Source: an uncultured Veillonellaceae bacterium
GTDB taxonomy: Bacteria; Bacillota; Negativicutes; Selenomonadales; Selenomonadaceae
NCBI GenBank assembly: GCA_945949525.1
Contig: CAMFES010000010.1
Location: 1 to 34,650 of the forward strand
Direction: 5' to 3'
DNA length: 34,650 nt
Part shown: piece after piece, positions 7,856-14,820 of the stretch
Layout: the number at the start of each line of letters is the position of its first letter
Position numbering within the stretch: position 1 is the stretch's first letter
Position numbers and translations under genes: made by a program
The notes under the pieces: model-generated
What the model was told of the DNA's origin: nothing
What the model saw: only the letters and a program-made list of their open reading frames with translations
The model's database searches: none

Positions 7856-8653
7856 CTACATGCAGAAGCGTTCCAGAGCTTCCGCAACCCCATCATGCTC
7901 ATTATCTGTTACCATATAGCGCGCCGCCGCCCTGGCCTCATCGTTGGCATTGCCCATGGCCACGCTGATGGCCACAGAGGTCAGCATGCTGACATCGTTG
8001 CTGGAATCGCCGATGGCCAGCACCTGCTCGGAAGGAATCTCCAGAATCTCAGCCAGCTTTGCTATGGCAGTGGCCTTGTTTACTCCCGGCTTAATCAGCT
8101 CCACATAGGTAGGCGAAGACTTCATAGCATCAATCCTGCCTCCAAACCTCTGACGCACCAGCTCCACAGCCGCATCTGCCTCCTCCGGCGTACTGCCCAT
8201 GATCAGCATCTTCGGCACCTTATAGGTATACTTGTAAATATCCTCTCCTACGGCAGTCCCCGGTACACCGCACATCTTCTGATAGAACTGGGCATGCTCG
8301 TCATTTTCCTTGAAATACAGCTTGTCCTCGCTGTAGAGATGAATATACAGCTCCTGCTCCCCGGCAAAGTCCAAAAGCTCCTTCACCAAATCCTCCTCCA
8401 GATATGAGGCATACAGCTCCTTGCCGGCCGCAGTCTTGATCAGTGCGCCGTTGTAGGTGATAATCGGTACATCCAGCTCCAGCTCCTTTGCATAAGGCAG
8501 GGTAGAAGCATACATGCGTCCGGTGGCAATGGTAAATACCACCCCGGCCTCCACCGCCCGCTTTATAGCATGCTTATTTCCCCTGGAAATCTTATGCTCG
8601 CTGTTTAAAAGTGTACCATCCATATCCGTAACAAACAATTTCGCTTTCATCAT
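7856..8653 (-). CDS. Cof-type HAD-superfamily hydrolase
   Basis: The N-terminal DMDGTLLNSEH motif supplies the catalytic aspartates. The ATGR motif, the Lys in KATAIAKL and the GDSSND motif complete the HAD core. The cap insertion (about residues 85-190) is of the Cof type. Such enzymes dephosphorylate sugar phosphates or flavin intermediates; the substrate cannot be assigned here. The ATG at 8653 is chosen because AGGAG lies five bases before it; a second ATG at 8650 and a TTG at 8656 are alternatives. It is the first gene of the rapZ-yvcK-whiA group and has a predicted promoter directly upstream. Confidence 0.9.
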   Translation of the reverse strand: MMKAKLFVTDMDGTLLNSEHKISRGNKHAIKRAVEAGVVFTIATGRMYASTLPYAKELELDVPIITYNGALIKTAAGKELYASYLEEDLVKELLDFAGEQELYIHLYSEDKLYFKENDEHAQFYQKMCGVPGTAVGEDIYKYTYKVPKMLIMGSTPEEADAAVELVRQRFGGRIDAMKSSPTYVELIKPGVNKATAIAKLAEILEIPSEQVLAIGDSSNDVSMLTSVAISVAMGNANDEARAAARYMVTDNEHDGVAEALERFCM

Positions 8654-8671
8654 CAATTCTCCTTTGTCCTA

Positions 8672-8701
8672 ATCATATACTAATCTGCTATAAAATATCA
8701 A
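8672..8701 (-). promoter_or_regulatory. Predicted promoter of the HAD-rapZ-yvcK-whiA operon
   Basis: On the minus strand TTGATA (8696-8701), an 18-base spacer and TATGAT (8672-8677) lie just before the HAD ribosome binding site. Both boxes match the sigma-70 consensus at five of six positions. Confidence 0.55.
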
Positions 8702-8721
8702 ACACGTAATGAACAATGCCC

Positions 8722-10698
8722 TCACGGGCTGAAGGTAACGGTAACGCTCTGGCCCGGCTGAATCTCCGCGCCAGCCGGGATGCTCTGTCCCCGTGCCAGC
8801 CCGTTGCCCTGCACATCTATGCCCAGACCAAGCTCCGCCAGCTTTCTGGACACATCCCTGATGCTCATGCCGGTCAGGTCAGGCATCCTGACCTTGCCGT
8901 CACTGGCCGCAGGGGCAGGCTTGGCAGCAGCTCCCGCTTCCTTGTCCTTGTTCATATCCGCAAAGGTGTCACTGGAGGGACTGATGTGCATAAACCGCAG
9001 CAGCTGGGAGAAAATATCCCTTGCCACAGGTGCCGCAATCTGCCCGCCGTAAAAGGCTCCCGCCGACGGGTCATCAATCACCACCAGCACCACTATCTCC
9101 GGATTTTCTACCGGCGCAAAGCCACAGAAGGAGGCAATATACCTGCCATCCATGTAACCGCTGGTGTGTTCGTTGATTTTCTGTGCCGTACCGGTCTTGC
9201 CAGCTATGCGATAGCCCTTCACGGCCGCCTTGGAGCCGCCGCCGGTGGCCACCACCTGCTCCAGAAGCCCCACCAGCGTCTTATCGGTAGCCGAATCAAT
9301 CACCCGGCGTACCTCCTCCCGTCCATATTCCTTGTAGACAGAGCCATCCGCATTGGTAATCTGCTTGATGATATGAGGCTTCAGCAGCACACCATCATTG
9401 GCCACGGCTGACATGGCCGTTACCAACTGCAGCGGCGTCACGGCGATACTCTGGCCGATGGCCATGGTGGCCACGTCAGAATTCACCATATTCTTCGGGT
9501 CCGAAAACAAAATACCCGATTCCTCTCCCGGCAGCTCTATCCCCGTGGCCTTGCCAAACCCGAACTTCTCAGCATATTCGTTGAGCTTTTCGCCTCCCAG
9601 CCACAGGCCTATCTGGGCAAAACAGGTGTTGATGGAATTTTTTACGATATCCGTAAAGGTGACATTGCCAAAGCTCTCGCCGTTCCAGTTCTGGATGCGC
9701 TTCTCCGAAACATCAATATGTCCCGGATCATAAAAGGACATGTTGGGAGCCACTACCCCTTCCTGCAGTGCCGTACCTGCCACCATGGCCTTGAAGGTAG
9801 AACCCGGCTCATAAACGGAGGAAATAGCCCTGTTGCGCCAGGCCTCAACATCGGCCTGCCAGAATTTGTTGGGGTTGTAGCTGGGGCGGGACGCCATGGC
9901 CAGCACATCGCCGGTCTTCGGGTCCATGACCACCGCCGTTACCGCCTTCGGCTTGTTATCAGCCATGGCCTTTTCCAGCGCCTGTTCCACGATAAACTGC
10001 ATGGTACTGTCTATGGTCAGGGTAATGCTCTTGGAATTATCCCCCTTGTAGCGCTGCTGAGCCGCTGCAAAGATGGAGTCAAAAATCGGCCTGCCCCGCA
10101 TATCTATCAGGAGGTCGGCCTCCTGGGCCTCTCCCTTCAGCATATCATCCGCATACTGCTCCATTCCGGCAAGGCCCTTGTCGTCAGTGCCGATAAACCC
10201 CAGCACATTGGCCGCCAGCATATCATTGGGATAGTATCTCTTTACCTCGTCATGCAGCTCAAGGCATTCATAGCTGTTGGCCTCCTTCAGTTCCTTGACG
10301 GCGTTTTCCTCATCCACCTCCAGCCGCCGCTTGACGTAAACAAACACGCCTCCCGTATCTATGTCCTCGCGAATCTCCTCCGGCTTCAGCTTCAGTATAT
10401 CCGCCAGCTGCACAGCAAGGTTTTCCCTGTCCTCGCTCCTGACCTTGCTGGGATTGATGACCAGGGATTTTGCCATGCGGCTGATGGCAAGCTCCCGCCC
10501 GTTCCTGTCCAGAATCCTGCCGCGGGGTGACTGCCTGGCCCTGTTTTCCTCCGCTATGGTGATGGCCCTCTCTGCCAGCTCATCGCCGTTCACCAGCTGC
10601 AGCCAGGCAAACCGCATCGTCAGCAGAAAAAAACAGCCCCATATCGCCAGCAACAGCCAGCCGATTCTGTTCTGCACATTGTGCCGCTGCTTCTTCAT
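8722..10698 (-). CDS. Class B penicillin-binding protein with C-terminal PASTA domain (FtsI/SpoVD type)
   Basis: This 658-residue peptidoglycan transpeptidase has one N-terminal transmembrane helix (about residues 11-35) and a dimerisation domain. In the transpeptidase domain the active-site Ser is in STFK (~298), followed by SIN (~355) and KTGTAQ (~501). A single PASTA repeat occupies about residues 595-655 (MPDLTGMSIRDVSRKLAELG), after an Ala-rich linker. The architecture matches SpoVD/FtsI of Firmicutes, but the gene stands outside a division cluster here. The start ATG has GGAG about 11 bases upstream. It could be the septal enzyme or a paralogue; the sequence alone does not decide. Confidence 0.92.
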   Translation of the reverse strand: MKKQRHNVQNRIGWLLLAIWGCFFLLTMRFAWLQLVNGDELAERAITIAEENRARQSPRGRILDRNGRELAISRMAKSLVINPSKVRSEDRENLAVQLADILKLKPEEIREDIDTGGVFVYVKRRLEVDEENAVKELKEANSYECLELHDEVKRYYPNDMLAANVLGFIGTDDKGLAGMEQYADDMLKGEAQEADLLIDMRGRPIFDSIFAAAQQRYKGDNSKSITLTIDSTMQFIVEQALEKAMADNKPKAVTAVVMDPKTGDVLAMASRPSYNPNKFWQADVEAWRNRAISSVYEPGSTFKAMVAGTALQEGVVAPNMSFYDPGHIDVSEKRIQNWNGESFGNVTFTDIVKNSINTCFAQIGLWLGGEKLNEYAEKFGFGKATGIELPGEESGILFSDPKNMVNSDVATMAIGQSIAVTPLQLVTAMSAVANDGVLLKPHIIKQITNADGSVYKEYGREEVRRVIDSATDKTLVGLLEQVVATGGGSKAAVKGYRIAGKTGTAQKINEHTSGYMDGRYIASFCGFAPVENPEIVVLVVIDDPSAGAFYGGQIAAPVARDIFSQLLRFMHISPSSDTFADMNKDKEAGAAAKPAPAASDGKVRMPDLTGMSIRDVSRKLAELGLGIDVQGNGLARGQSIPAGAEIQPGQSVTVTFSP

Positions 10699-10788
10699 CT
10701 ATTATATCACTCCAATAATAACTCATATCCTGTCCTTCCATTTTACACTATATCTTGTCAAAAGCAAAAATTTTTTACAGCAAAACGA

Positions 10789-10818
10789 TTTACAAATTAT
10801 TTATCCTGCTGATATAAT
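10789..10818 (+). promoter_or_regulatory. Predicted promoter of the Lrp/AsnC regulator
   Basis: TTTACA (10789-10794), an 18-base spacer and a perfect TATAAT (10813-10818) lie 26 bases before the start codon, giving a very short leader. Confidence 0.6.
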
Positions 10819-10844
10819 ATAGGTAGAATGGCGGTGATTGTTTT

Positions 10845-11291
10845 ATGGACGCTACAGACAAGCGAATTTTAAAAAGACTACAGGAAAATGCACGCGTCAC
10901 TGTTTCCGTGCTTAGCCAGGAGATTTCCCTCTCCATGCCGGCAATCAGTGAACGCTTGAAGAAGCTGGAAAATACCGGCGTGGTACAGCAGTACACGGCG
11001 ATTTTGGACCCTGCCCTGGTTGACAAGCACCTGATGGCTTTTATCTACATCAGCTTTGACAACCCAAGCAACGGTGACAAATTCAGGGAGTTTATCGCCA
11101 CTGAGATGGACGTAAAGGAATGCTTCTACATCACAGGCGACTATGATTATGCCCTGAAAATCATTACCAAGAGTACAAAAACCCTTGAAAAGCTGCTGAC
11201 ACGCATCAAGAATCAGGATGGCATCGTAAAAACCGAAACCATCGTCGTACTTTCCACGATTACCGACAGGCCTACAATCGAACTTGAATAA
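10845..11291 (+). CDS. Lrp/AsnC family transcriptional regulator
   Basis: A 148-residue protein has an N-terminal helix-turn-helix (DATDKRILKRLQENARVTVSVL..., with SMPAISERLKKLE as recognition region). The C-terminal RAM/AsnC ligand domain (about residues 65-140) includes the CFYITGDYDYALKI segment. Such proteins sense amino acids and often autoregulate. The gene is divergent from the penicillin-binding protein and ends at a strong hairpin terminator, so it is monocistronic. The effector and targets are not visible here. Confidence 0.93.
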   Translation: MDATDKRILKRLQENARVTVSVLSQEISLSMPAISERLKKLENTGVVQQYTAILDPALVDKHLMAFIYISFDNPSNGDKFREFIATEMDVKECFYITGDYDYALKIITKSTKTLEKLLTRIKNQDGIVKTETIVVLSTITDRPTIELE

Positions 11292-11296
11292 AGCTT

Positions 11297-11347
11297 ATGG
11301 GGGTGCCACATCAGAACGTTCGCTGATGCGGCACCCCCATTTTTTTA
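11297..11347 (+). terminator. Strong intrinsic terminator after the Lrp gene
   Basis: ATGGGGGTGCC pairs with GGCACCCCCAT at the base of a hairpin from 11297 to 11340 whose upper part (CATCAG/CTGATG) also pairs. Six T follow. It lies between the convergent ends of the Lrp gene and rlmH. Confidence 0.9.
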
Positions 11348-11824
11348 CCAGTGATATTTCTCCCCGCGGTTTATTTTAAAAGCGCGATAAATCTGCTCCA
11401 CCAGCAAAAGCCTTACCATCTGGTGTGTAAAGGTCATAGGCGAAAAGCTCAGCCGGAAATCGGCCGCCTGCCGCACCTCATCAGAAAGCCCAAAGGCTCC
11501 TCCAATCAAGAAGGTGATGCTGCTCCTGCCAGATAGCCCCAGCTGGCTGATTTTTGCCGCCAGCTCCTCCGAGGAGGCCTGTCTGCCGTACACATCCAGC
11601 ACGAAGAGATAGCTGCCCTCCGGCACCTGGCGCAGCAGGCGCTGCCCCTCCTGATAAAGCGCCTGCTTTTTTTCTGCCTCCGAAGGATTATCCTTCATCC
11701 TTTCCTCGCTGATTTCCAGGATTTTCACAGTGGCGAAGGGCGCAAGCCGCTTCAAAAACTCATTTATTCCCGCAGTCAGGTATTTTTCCTTGATTTTGCC
11801 TGCCGCCACGACAGTTATCCTCAT
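11345..11824 (-). CDS. rlmH: 23S rRNA (pseudouridine-1915-N3) methyltransferase RlmH
   Basis: The 159-residue SPOUT methyltransferase starts MRITVVAAGKIKEKYL. It has the conserved FLIGGAFGLSDEVRQAAD segment (SAM-binding knot) and the ending HQMVRLLLVEQIYRAFKINRGEKYHW, which defines the family. It methylates helix 69 pseudouridine of 23S rRNA. Its start overlaps the htrA stop by four bases (ATGA), so translation is probably coupled. walJ-htrA-rlmH is a conserved neighbourhood in Firmicutes. Confidence 0.97.
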   Translation of the reverse strand: MRITVVAAGKIKEKYLTAGINEFLKRLAPFATVKILEISEERMKDNPSEAEKKQALYQEGQRLLRQVPEGSYLFVLDVYGRQASSEELAAKISQLGLSGRSSITFLIGGAFGLSDEVRQAADFRLSFSPMTFTHQMVRLLLVEQIYRAFKINRGEKYHW

Positions 11825-12915
11825 GAGGCAGCCTCCAGCGCCACATCAACGGTCACCGTGCTGCCGTTCCTGTCCAGCTTGACCTTGACAGTATCGCCCA
11901 CCTTGGCATTCAGTACCGCATTGCGCACATCGCCCACCTTGTTGGTTTCCTTGTCGCCAATGGAAAGGATGATATCGCCGCGACGGATGCCTGCCTTGTA
12001 GGCAGGGCCGTTTACTGTGACATTTTCCACATACACGCCCTTGTCCACGTTCAGTATGTAGCCATAGCGCCCGGCGGTTTCCTTGTCAAAAATGCCTACT
12101 CCCAGATATGGCCGCGTCACCTTGCCGTCGTCCATCAGGTCATCAACAATTTCGCGCACTGTATTAATCGGAATGGCGAAGCCCATGCCCTCAACCCCGC
12201 TGCGGGCAATCTTGGCCGAATTGATGCCGATGACCCTGCCATCTGCATTGACCAGCGCACCGCCGGAGTTGCCCGGATTGATGGCGGCATCTGTCTGAAT
12301 GACCTTGATTACCCTGTCATCCAGCTCCAGGGAACGGTTCAGGGCGCTGATAACGCCGCTGGTGACACTGCCCTGAAACTCCAGCCCCATAGGATTGCCT
12401 ATGGCAATGGCAGGCTCTCCCACCATGATATCGTCAGAATCACCAAACTCCGCCGCCGGCAAATCATCTGCATCCACCTTGACCACGGCCAGGTCCGTCA
12501 GCTCGTCAGCACCAATCAGCCTGCCGGACAGGGAGCGCCCGTCCGAAAGGGAAACAATGATTTCCTTGGCACCGCTGATGACATGATTGTTGGTCACTAT
12601 ATAGCCATCCTTGCGGAAGATAACGCCGGAACCGGCCCCCTCCACCTGCACGGGATTGTTGAACCAGTCCCTGGCCACCGCCTTGTTGGTGATGCCCACC
12701 ACGGCAGGGCCAACCGCCTTGGCAGCCTGCACTACCGGCGTATTCCTCGCGTCTGACACATCCTTGCCGGACACAGCCGCCGGAATGCCACTCCCCTCTG
12801 CCTGCTGCTCACCAGCCAGTCCGTTGCTGCAGCCGCCAAGAAGCACCGTTGCCGCAATCAGCACACCGGCCACTCCGGAAAAACATCTCTTTGCAAATTT
12901 GCTGCGATAAGTCAT
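11821..12915 (-). CDS. HtrA/DegP-like S1C serine protease with PDZ domain, lipoprotein
   Basis: The ATG at 12915 (364 residues) is chosen because AGGAGGAG lies just upstream; an extended reading to 12957 would overlap walJ. The N-terminus has a signal peptide with a lipobox (LLGGC), so the protein is probably a lipoprotein outside the cytoplasmic membrane. The catalytic triad is visible as His in TNNHVISG, Asp in LTDLAVVKV and Ser in NPGNSGGAL. One C-terminal PDZ domain (GPAYKAGIRRGDIILSI) would bind exposed C-termini of damaged proteins. The role is envelope protein quality control. The gene lies between walJ and rlmH, which supports the assignment. Confidence 0.93.
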   Translation of the reverse strand: MTYRSKFAKRCFSGVAGVLIAATVLLGGCSNGLAGEQQAEGSGIPAAVSGKDVSDARNTPVVQAAKAVGPAVVGITNKAVARDWFNNPVQVEGAGSGVIFRKDGYIVTNNHVISGAKEIIVSLSDGRSLSGRLIGADELTDLAVVKVDADDLPAAEFGDSDDIMVGEPAIAIGNPMGLEFQGSVTSGVISALNRSLELDDRVIKVIQTDAAINPGNSGGALVNADGRVIGINSAKIARSGVEGMGFAIPINTVREIVDDLMDDGKVTRPYLGVGIFDKETAGRYGYILNVDKGVYVENVTVNGPAYKAGIRRGDIILSIGDKETNKVGDVRNAVLNAKVGDTVKVKLDRNGSTVTVDVALEAAS

Positions 12916-12935
12916 AATCCTTCTCCTCCTCAATC

Positions 12936-13697
12936 TCAAAACTCTATGCTGACGCAATGATTCTGGTCTGTCAAATATACCTCCATATCATCAACCCCCT
13001 GCTGCCGGAATATCTCCTGCACGGTTGACATGGCCAGCTCCGGGCGATTGTTGGACTCGCTCAGATGTGCCAGCAACAGCTTTTTCGGCCTCCGTTTCAG
13101 CCCTGCCACCGCCAATGCCGCATCCCTGTTGGACAGATGCCCCCACCCTCCCAGGATTCTCTTCTTCAAGCTGTAGGGATAGCTGCCATTTTTCAAAAGC
13201 TCCACATCGTGATTTGTTTCCAGCACCATTACCTGTGCCCCCTCCAGCATGCTCTGCAGGCTGCCGTCCACAAAGCCCATGTCAGTTGCCACGATGCAGC
13301 GGCTGCTGCCCTGAATCACATAACCTACGGGATCTGCGGCATCGTGAGGAATTCCAAAGGCCCTGACAGTCACCCTGTCCAGTCGCACCCGGTCAATAAT
13401 CGGATTGATGCACTCTATGGGCAGTTCCCTGTAAAAGCTCATGGCCCGAAATGTCTCCGGACGGCTGAACACCTGCACCCCGTACTTTTTTGTCAGGGTC
13501 ATCAGCCCGCTAATATGGTCCCCATGCTCATGGGTGATAAAAACTCCGTCCAGCTCCTCTATCGCCTGCCCTATGCGGTTCAGCTCCTGACGGATGCGCC
13601 TGGCGCTGATTCCTGCGTCAATTAAAAGCTTTTTGCCATCCAGTTCGATAAACGTGGCATTTCCCTTGCTGCCACTGGCCAGTACAGCCACCTGCAT
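12936..13697 (-). CDS. walJ: MBL-fold metallo-hydrolase WalJ/YycJ
   Basis: The 253-residue protein starts MQVAVLASGSKGNATFIELDG and has the metallo-beta-lactamase zinc motif THEHGDHISG. Further metal ligands are in the ETNHD and HLSESNN segments. WalJ proteins are linked to cell-wall and replication coordination and belong to the exonuclease-like branch of the MBL superfamily. In many Firmicutes it ends the walRKHIJ operon; walR and walK are not upstream here. Its own promoter is predicted at 13739-13767, and htrA follows after 20 bases. Confidence 0.93.
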   Translation of the reverse strand: MQVAVLASGSKGNATFIELDGKKLLIDAGISARRIRQELNRIGQAIEELDGVFITHEHGDHISGLMTLTKKYGVQVFSRPETFRAMSFYRELPIECINPIIDRVRLDRVTVRAFGIPHDAADPVGYVIQGSSRCIVATDMGFVDGSLQSMLEGAQVMVLETNHDVELLKNGSYPYSLKKRILGGWGHLSNRDAALAVAGLKRRPKKLLLAHLSESNNRPELAMSTVQEIFRQQGVDDMEVYLTDQNHCVSIEF

Positions 13698-13738
13698 ATA
13701 TTACTCTCACTCCTATAAATCACGTTTCAGTATAAAAA

Positions 13739-13767
13739 ATAATAATGGAAATTATATGTAAAGTCAA
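13739..13767 (-). promoter_or_regulatory. Predicted promoter of walJ-htrA-rlmH
   Basis: On the minus strand TTGACT (13762-13767), a 17-base spacer and TATTAT (13739-13744) lie about 40 bases before the walJ start. Confidence 0.6.
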
Positions 13768-13963
13768 AGTATCAGATAATATTTCCCCGAATTGATTGCT
13801 GAAATTTTGTTCATATAGATATTTGACAAATTTCATTTCTAGTATTTTTTGTTTGATTGAAATCAATACAAAATCGTCGACATATCCGTCTATTACTTTG
13901 AGGATTAGTGGACTTTTTATTCAAATAAGGGGAATTAATTGTAAAAAAATATACAATTTCCAC

Positions 13964-13992
13964 TTGACTTGTATAACCATTTATGCTATCCT
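13964..13992 (+). promoter_or_regulatory. Predicted promoter of a candidate small RNA
   Basis: TTGACT (13964-13969), a 17-base spacer and TATCCT (13987-13992). No coding gene follows on this strand before a terminator about 165 bases downstream. The AT-rich stretch 13768-13963 between this promoter and that of walJ holds no ORF I can support. Confidence 0.55.
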
Positions 13993-13999
13993 TATAGCA

Positions 14000-14167
14000 A
14001 GATAAGTTTACAGCTTGAAATTTAGTATGTAGCTTACCACCTGCAGCGGCTGTTTTTTTCCAACGCCATTTCTCAGCCGCAGCAGTTAAGGTGATGTATT
14101 CCCTATAGTACATCCCTATAGTCAATCCCTTTCAGCCCTCAGATGTTTTTACTGGGGGTATTTTTTT
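14000..14167 (+). ncRNA. Candidate structured small RNA (6S-like architecture)
   Basis: A promoter-to-terminator unit of about 168 bases carries no ORF. The predicted RNA folds as one long interrupted hairpin. A closing stem pairs GCTTGAAA near 14013 with TTTCAGC near 14130, then ATGTA pairs with TACAT. Large unpaired stretches follow, then an apical stem in which CACC-TGCAGCGGCTG (from about 14037) pairs with CAGCCGCAGCA and GGTG. The 3' end is a hairpin CCCTCAG/CTGGGGG (14136-14158) plus a T-run. A long rod with a big central bubble resembles 6S RNA, but I cannot confirm homology; another sRNA class is equally possible. Confidence 0.45.
14136..14167 (+). terminator. Terminator of the candidate small RNA
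   Basis: CCCTCAG (14136-14142) pairs with CTGGGGG (14152-14158), including one G-T pair, and is followed by TATTTTTTT. Confidence 0.6.
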
Positions 14168-14170
14168 GTC

Positions 14171-14220
14171 CAAAAGCAAAAGAATCGGCATGCCACAAAG
14201 CCATGGCATGCCGATTTTTT
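14171..14220 (-). terminator. Terminator after the PerR-like gene
   Basis: A perfect 12-base stem, AATCGGCATGCC (14183-14194) with GGCATGCCGATT (14205-14216), is flanked by T-rich stretches on both strands. It overlaps the regulator's stop codon and can also stop plus-strand read-through from the small RNA. Confidence 0.85.
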
Positions 14221-14662
14221 AATGTCTTTCCTTGCTTCCCAGCTTCCTGCGGCACTCCGGACACCTGCCGAAGAAATACAGCTGCCGCCCGGTCACCTCA
14301 TAACCGCTTTTGGCCGCGGCTGCCTCCAGCAAATCCTCATCATTCACGTCAAAGACATCATCCACCCTGTTGCAGACCACACATCTTATGTGAGGATGGC
14401 TGACGGTCTCCGCATCATAACGATAGCTGTCCTCGCCTACATTCAAGACCTGCACCAGTCCCAGCTCGGAAAATATATCCATTGTCTTGTAGACAGTGGC
14501 CAGGCTCATGGTGGGATAGTCCGGCTGCAGCATATTGTAAAGCATTTCGGCATTTGGATGAGTATATGTTCTAGACAGTGCCTCATATACAGCCAAACGC
14601 TGCGGGGTAACCTTAAAGCCATTTTCCCGAAGTATACGGGTTACACTCTGCATTTCTAACAT
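14219..14662 (-). CDS. Fur-family regulator, PerR type
   Basis: With the ATG at 14662 (strong GGAGGAG upstream) the product has 147 residues. It has an N-terminal winged helix (FKVTPQRLAVYEALS, then MSLATVYKTMDIFSELGLV) and a C-terminal metal domain. The structural zinc cysteines are in CVVC and CPEC, and SHPH adds histidines. The residue after YRY is Asp, as in peroxide-sensing PerR, rather than Glu as in Fur. That suggests oxidative-stress control, but it is inference. A Fur/Per-box-like palindrome lies upstream, consistent with autoregulation. An upstream in-frame GTG at 14683 is less likely as start. Confidence 0.9.
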   Translation of the reverse strand: MLEMQSVTRILRENGFKVTPQRLAVYEALSRTYTHPNAEMLYNMLQPDYPTMSLATVYKTMDIFSELGLVQVLNVGEDSYRYDAETVSHPHIRCVVCNRVDDVFDVNDEDLLEAAAAKSGYEVTGRQLYFFGRCPECRRKLGSKERH

Positions 14663-14697
14663 AATAACTCCTCCACGCACCACACCGCAGATAATAT

Positions 14698-14739
14698 GAA
14701 TAATTATTATCCACTTAGAAAAATTACTATTAAAGTAAT
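14698..14739. promoter_or_regulatory. Operator-like palindromes between perR and tex
   Basis: Positions 14698-14712 (GAATAAT-T-ATTATCC) fit the 7-1-7 Fur/Per box at most positions. Next to it, ATTACT and AGTAAT form an inverted repeat around five bases (14723-14739). Both lie in the divergent promoter region. A TATAAT for tex is at 14784-14789 without a clear -35 box. Confidence 0.45.
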
Positions 14740-14820
14740 TCTACATTATACGGTTATTTATGTCAATCTACTTTTACTTATGTTATAATTACACAGAATC
14801 AAAACTTTAGGAGAATAAAT

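Noticed and set aside
6944-8407. 487-codon open frame on the plus strand opposite rapZ and the HAD gene
   Set aside because: Antisense to two recognised genes, no ribosome binding site and no family resemblance.
13811-14125. 104-codon open frame on the minus strand between walJ and the PerR-like gene
   Set aside because: No convincing ribosome binding site and low-complexity AT-driven content. It overlaps the candidate small RNA and the walJ upstream region.
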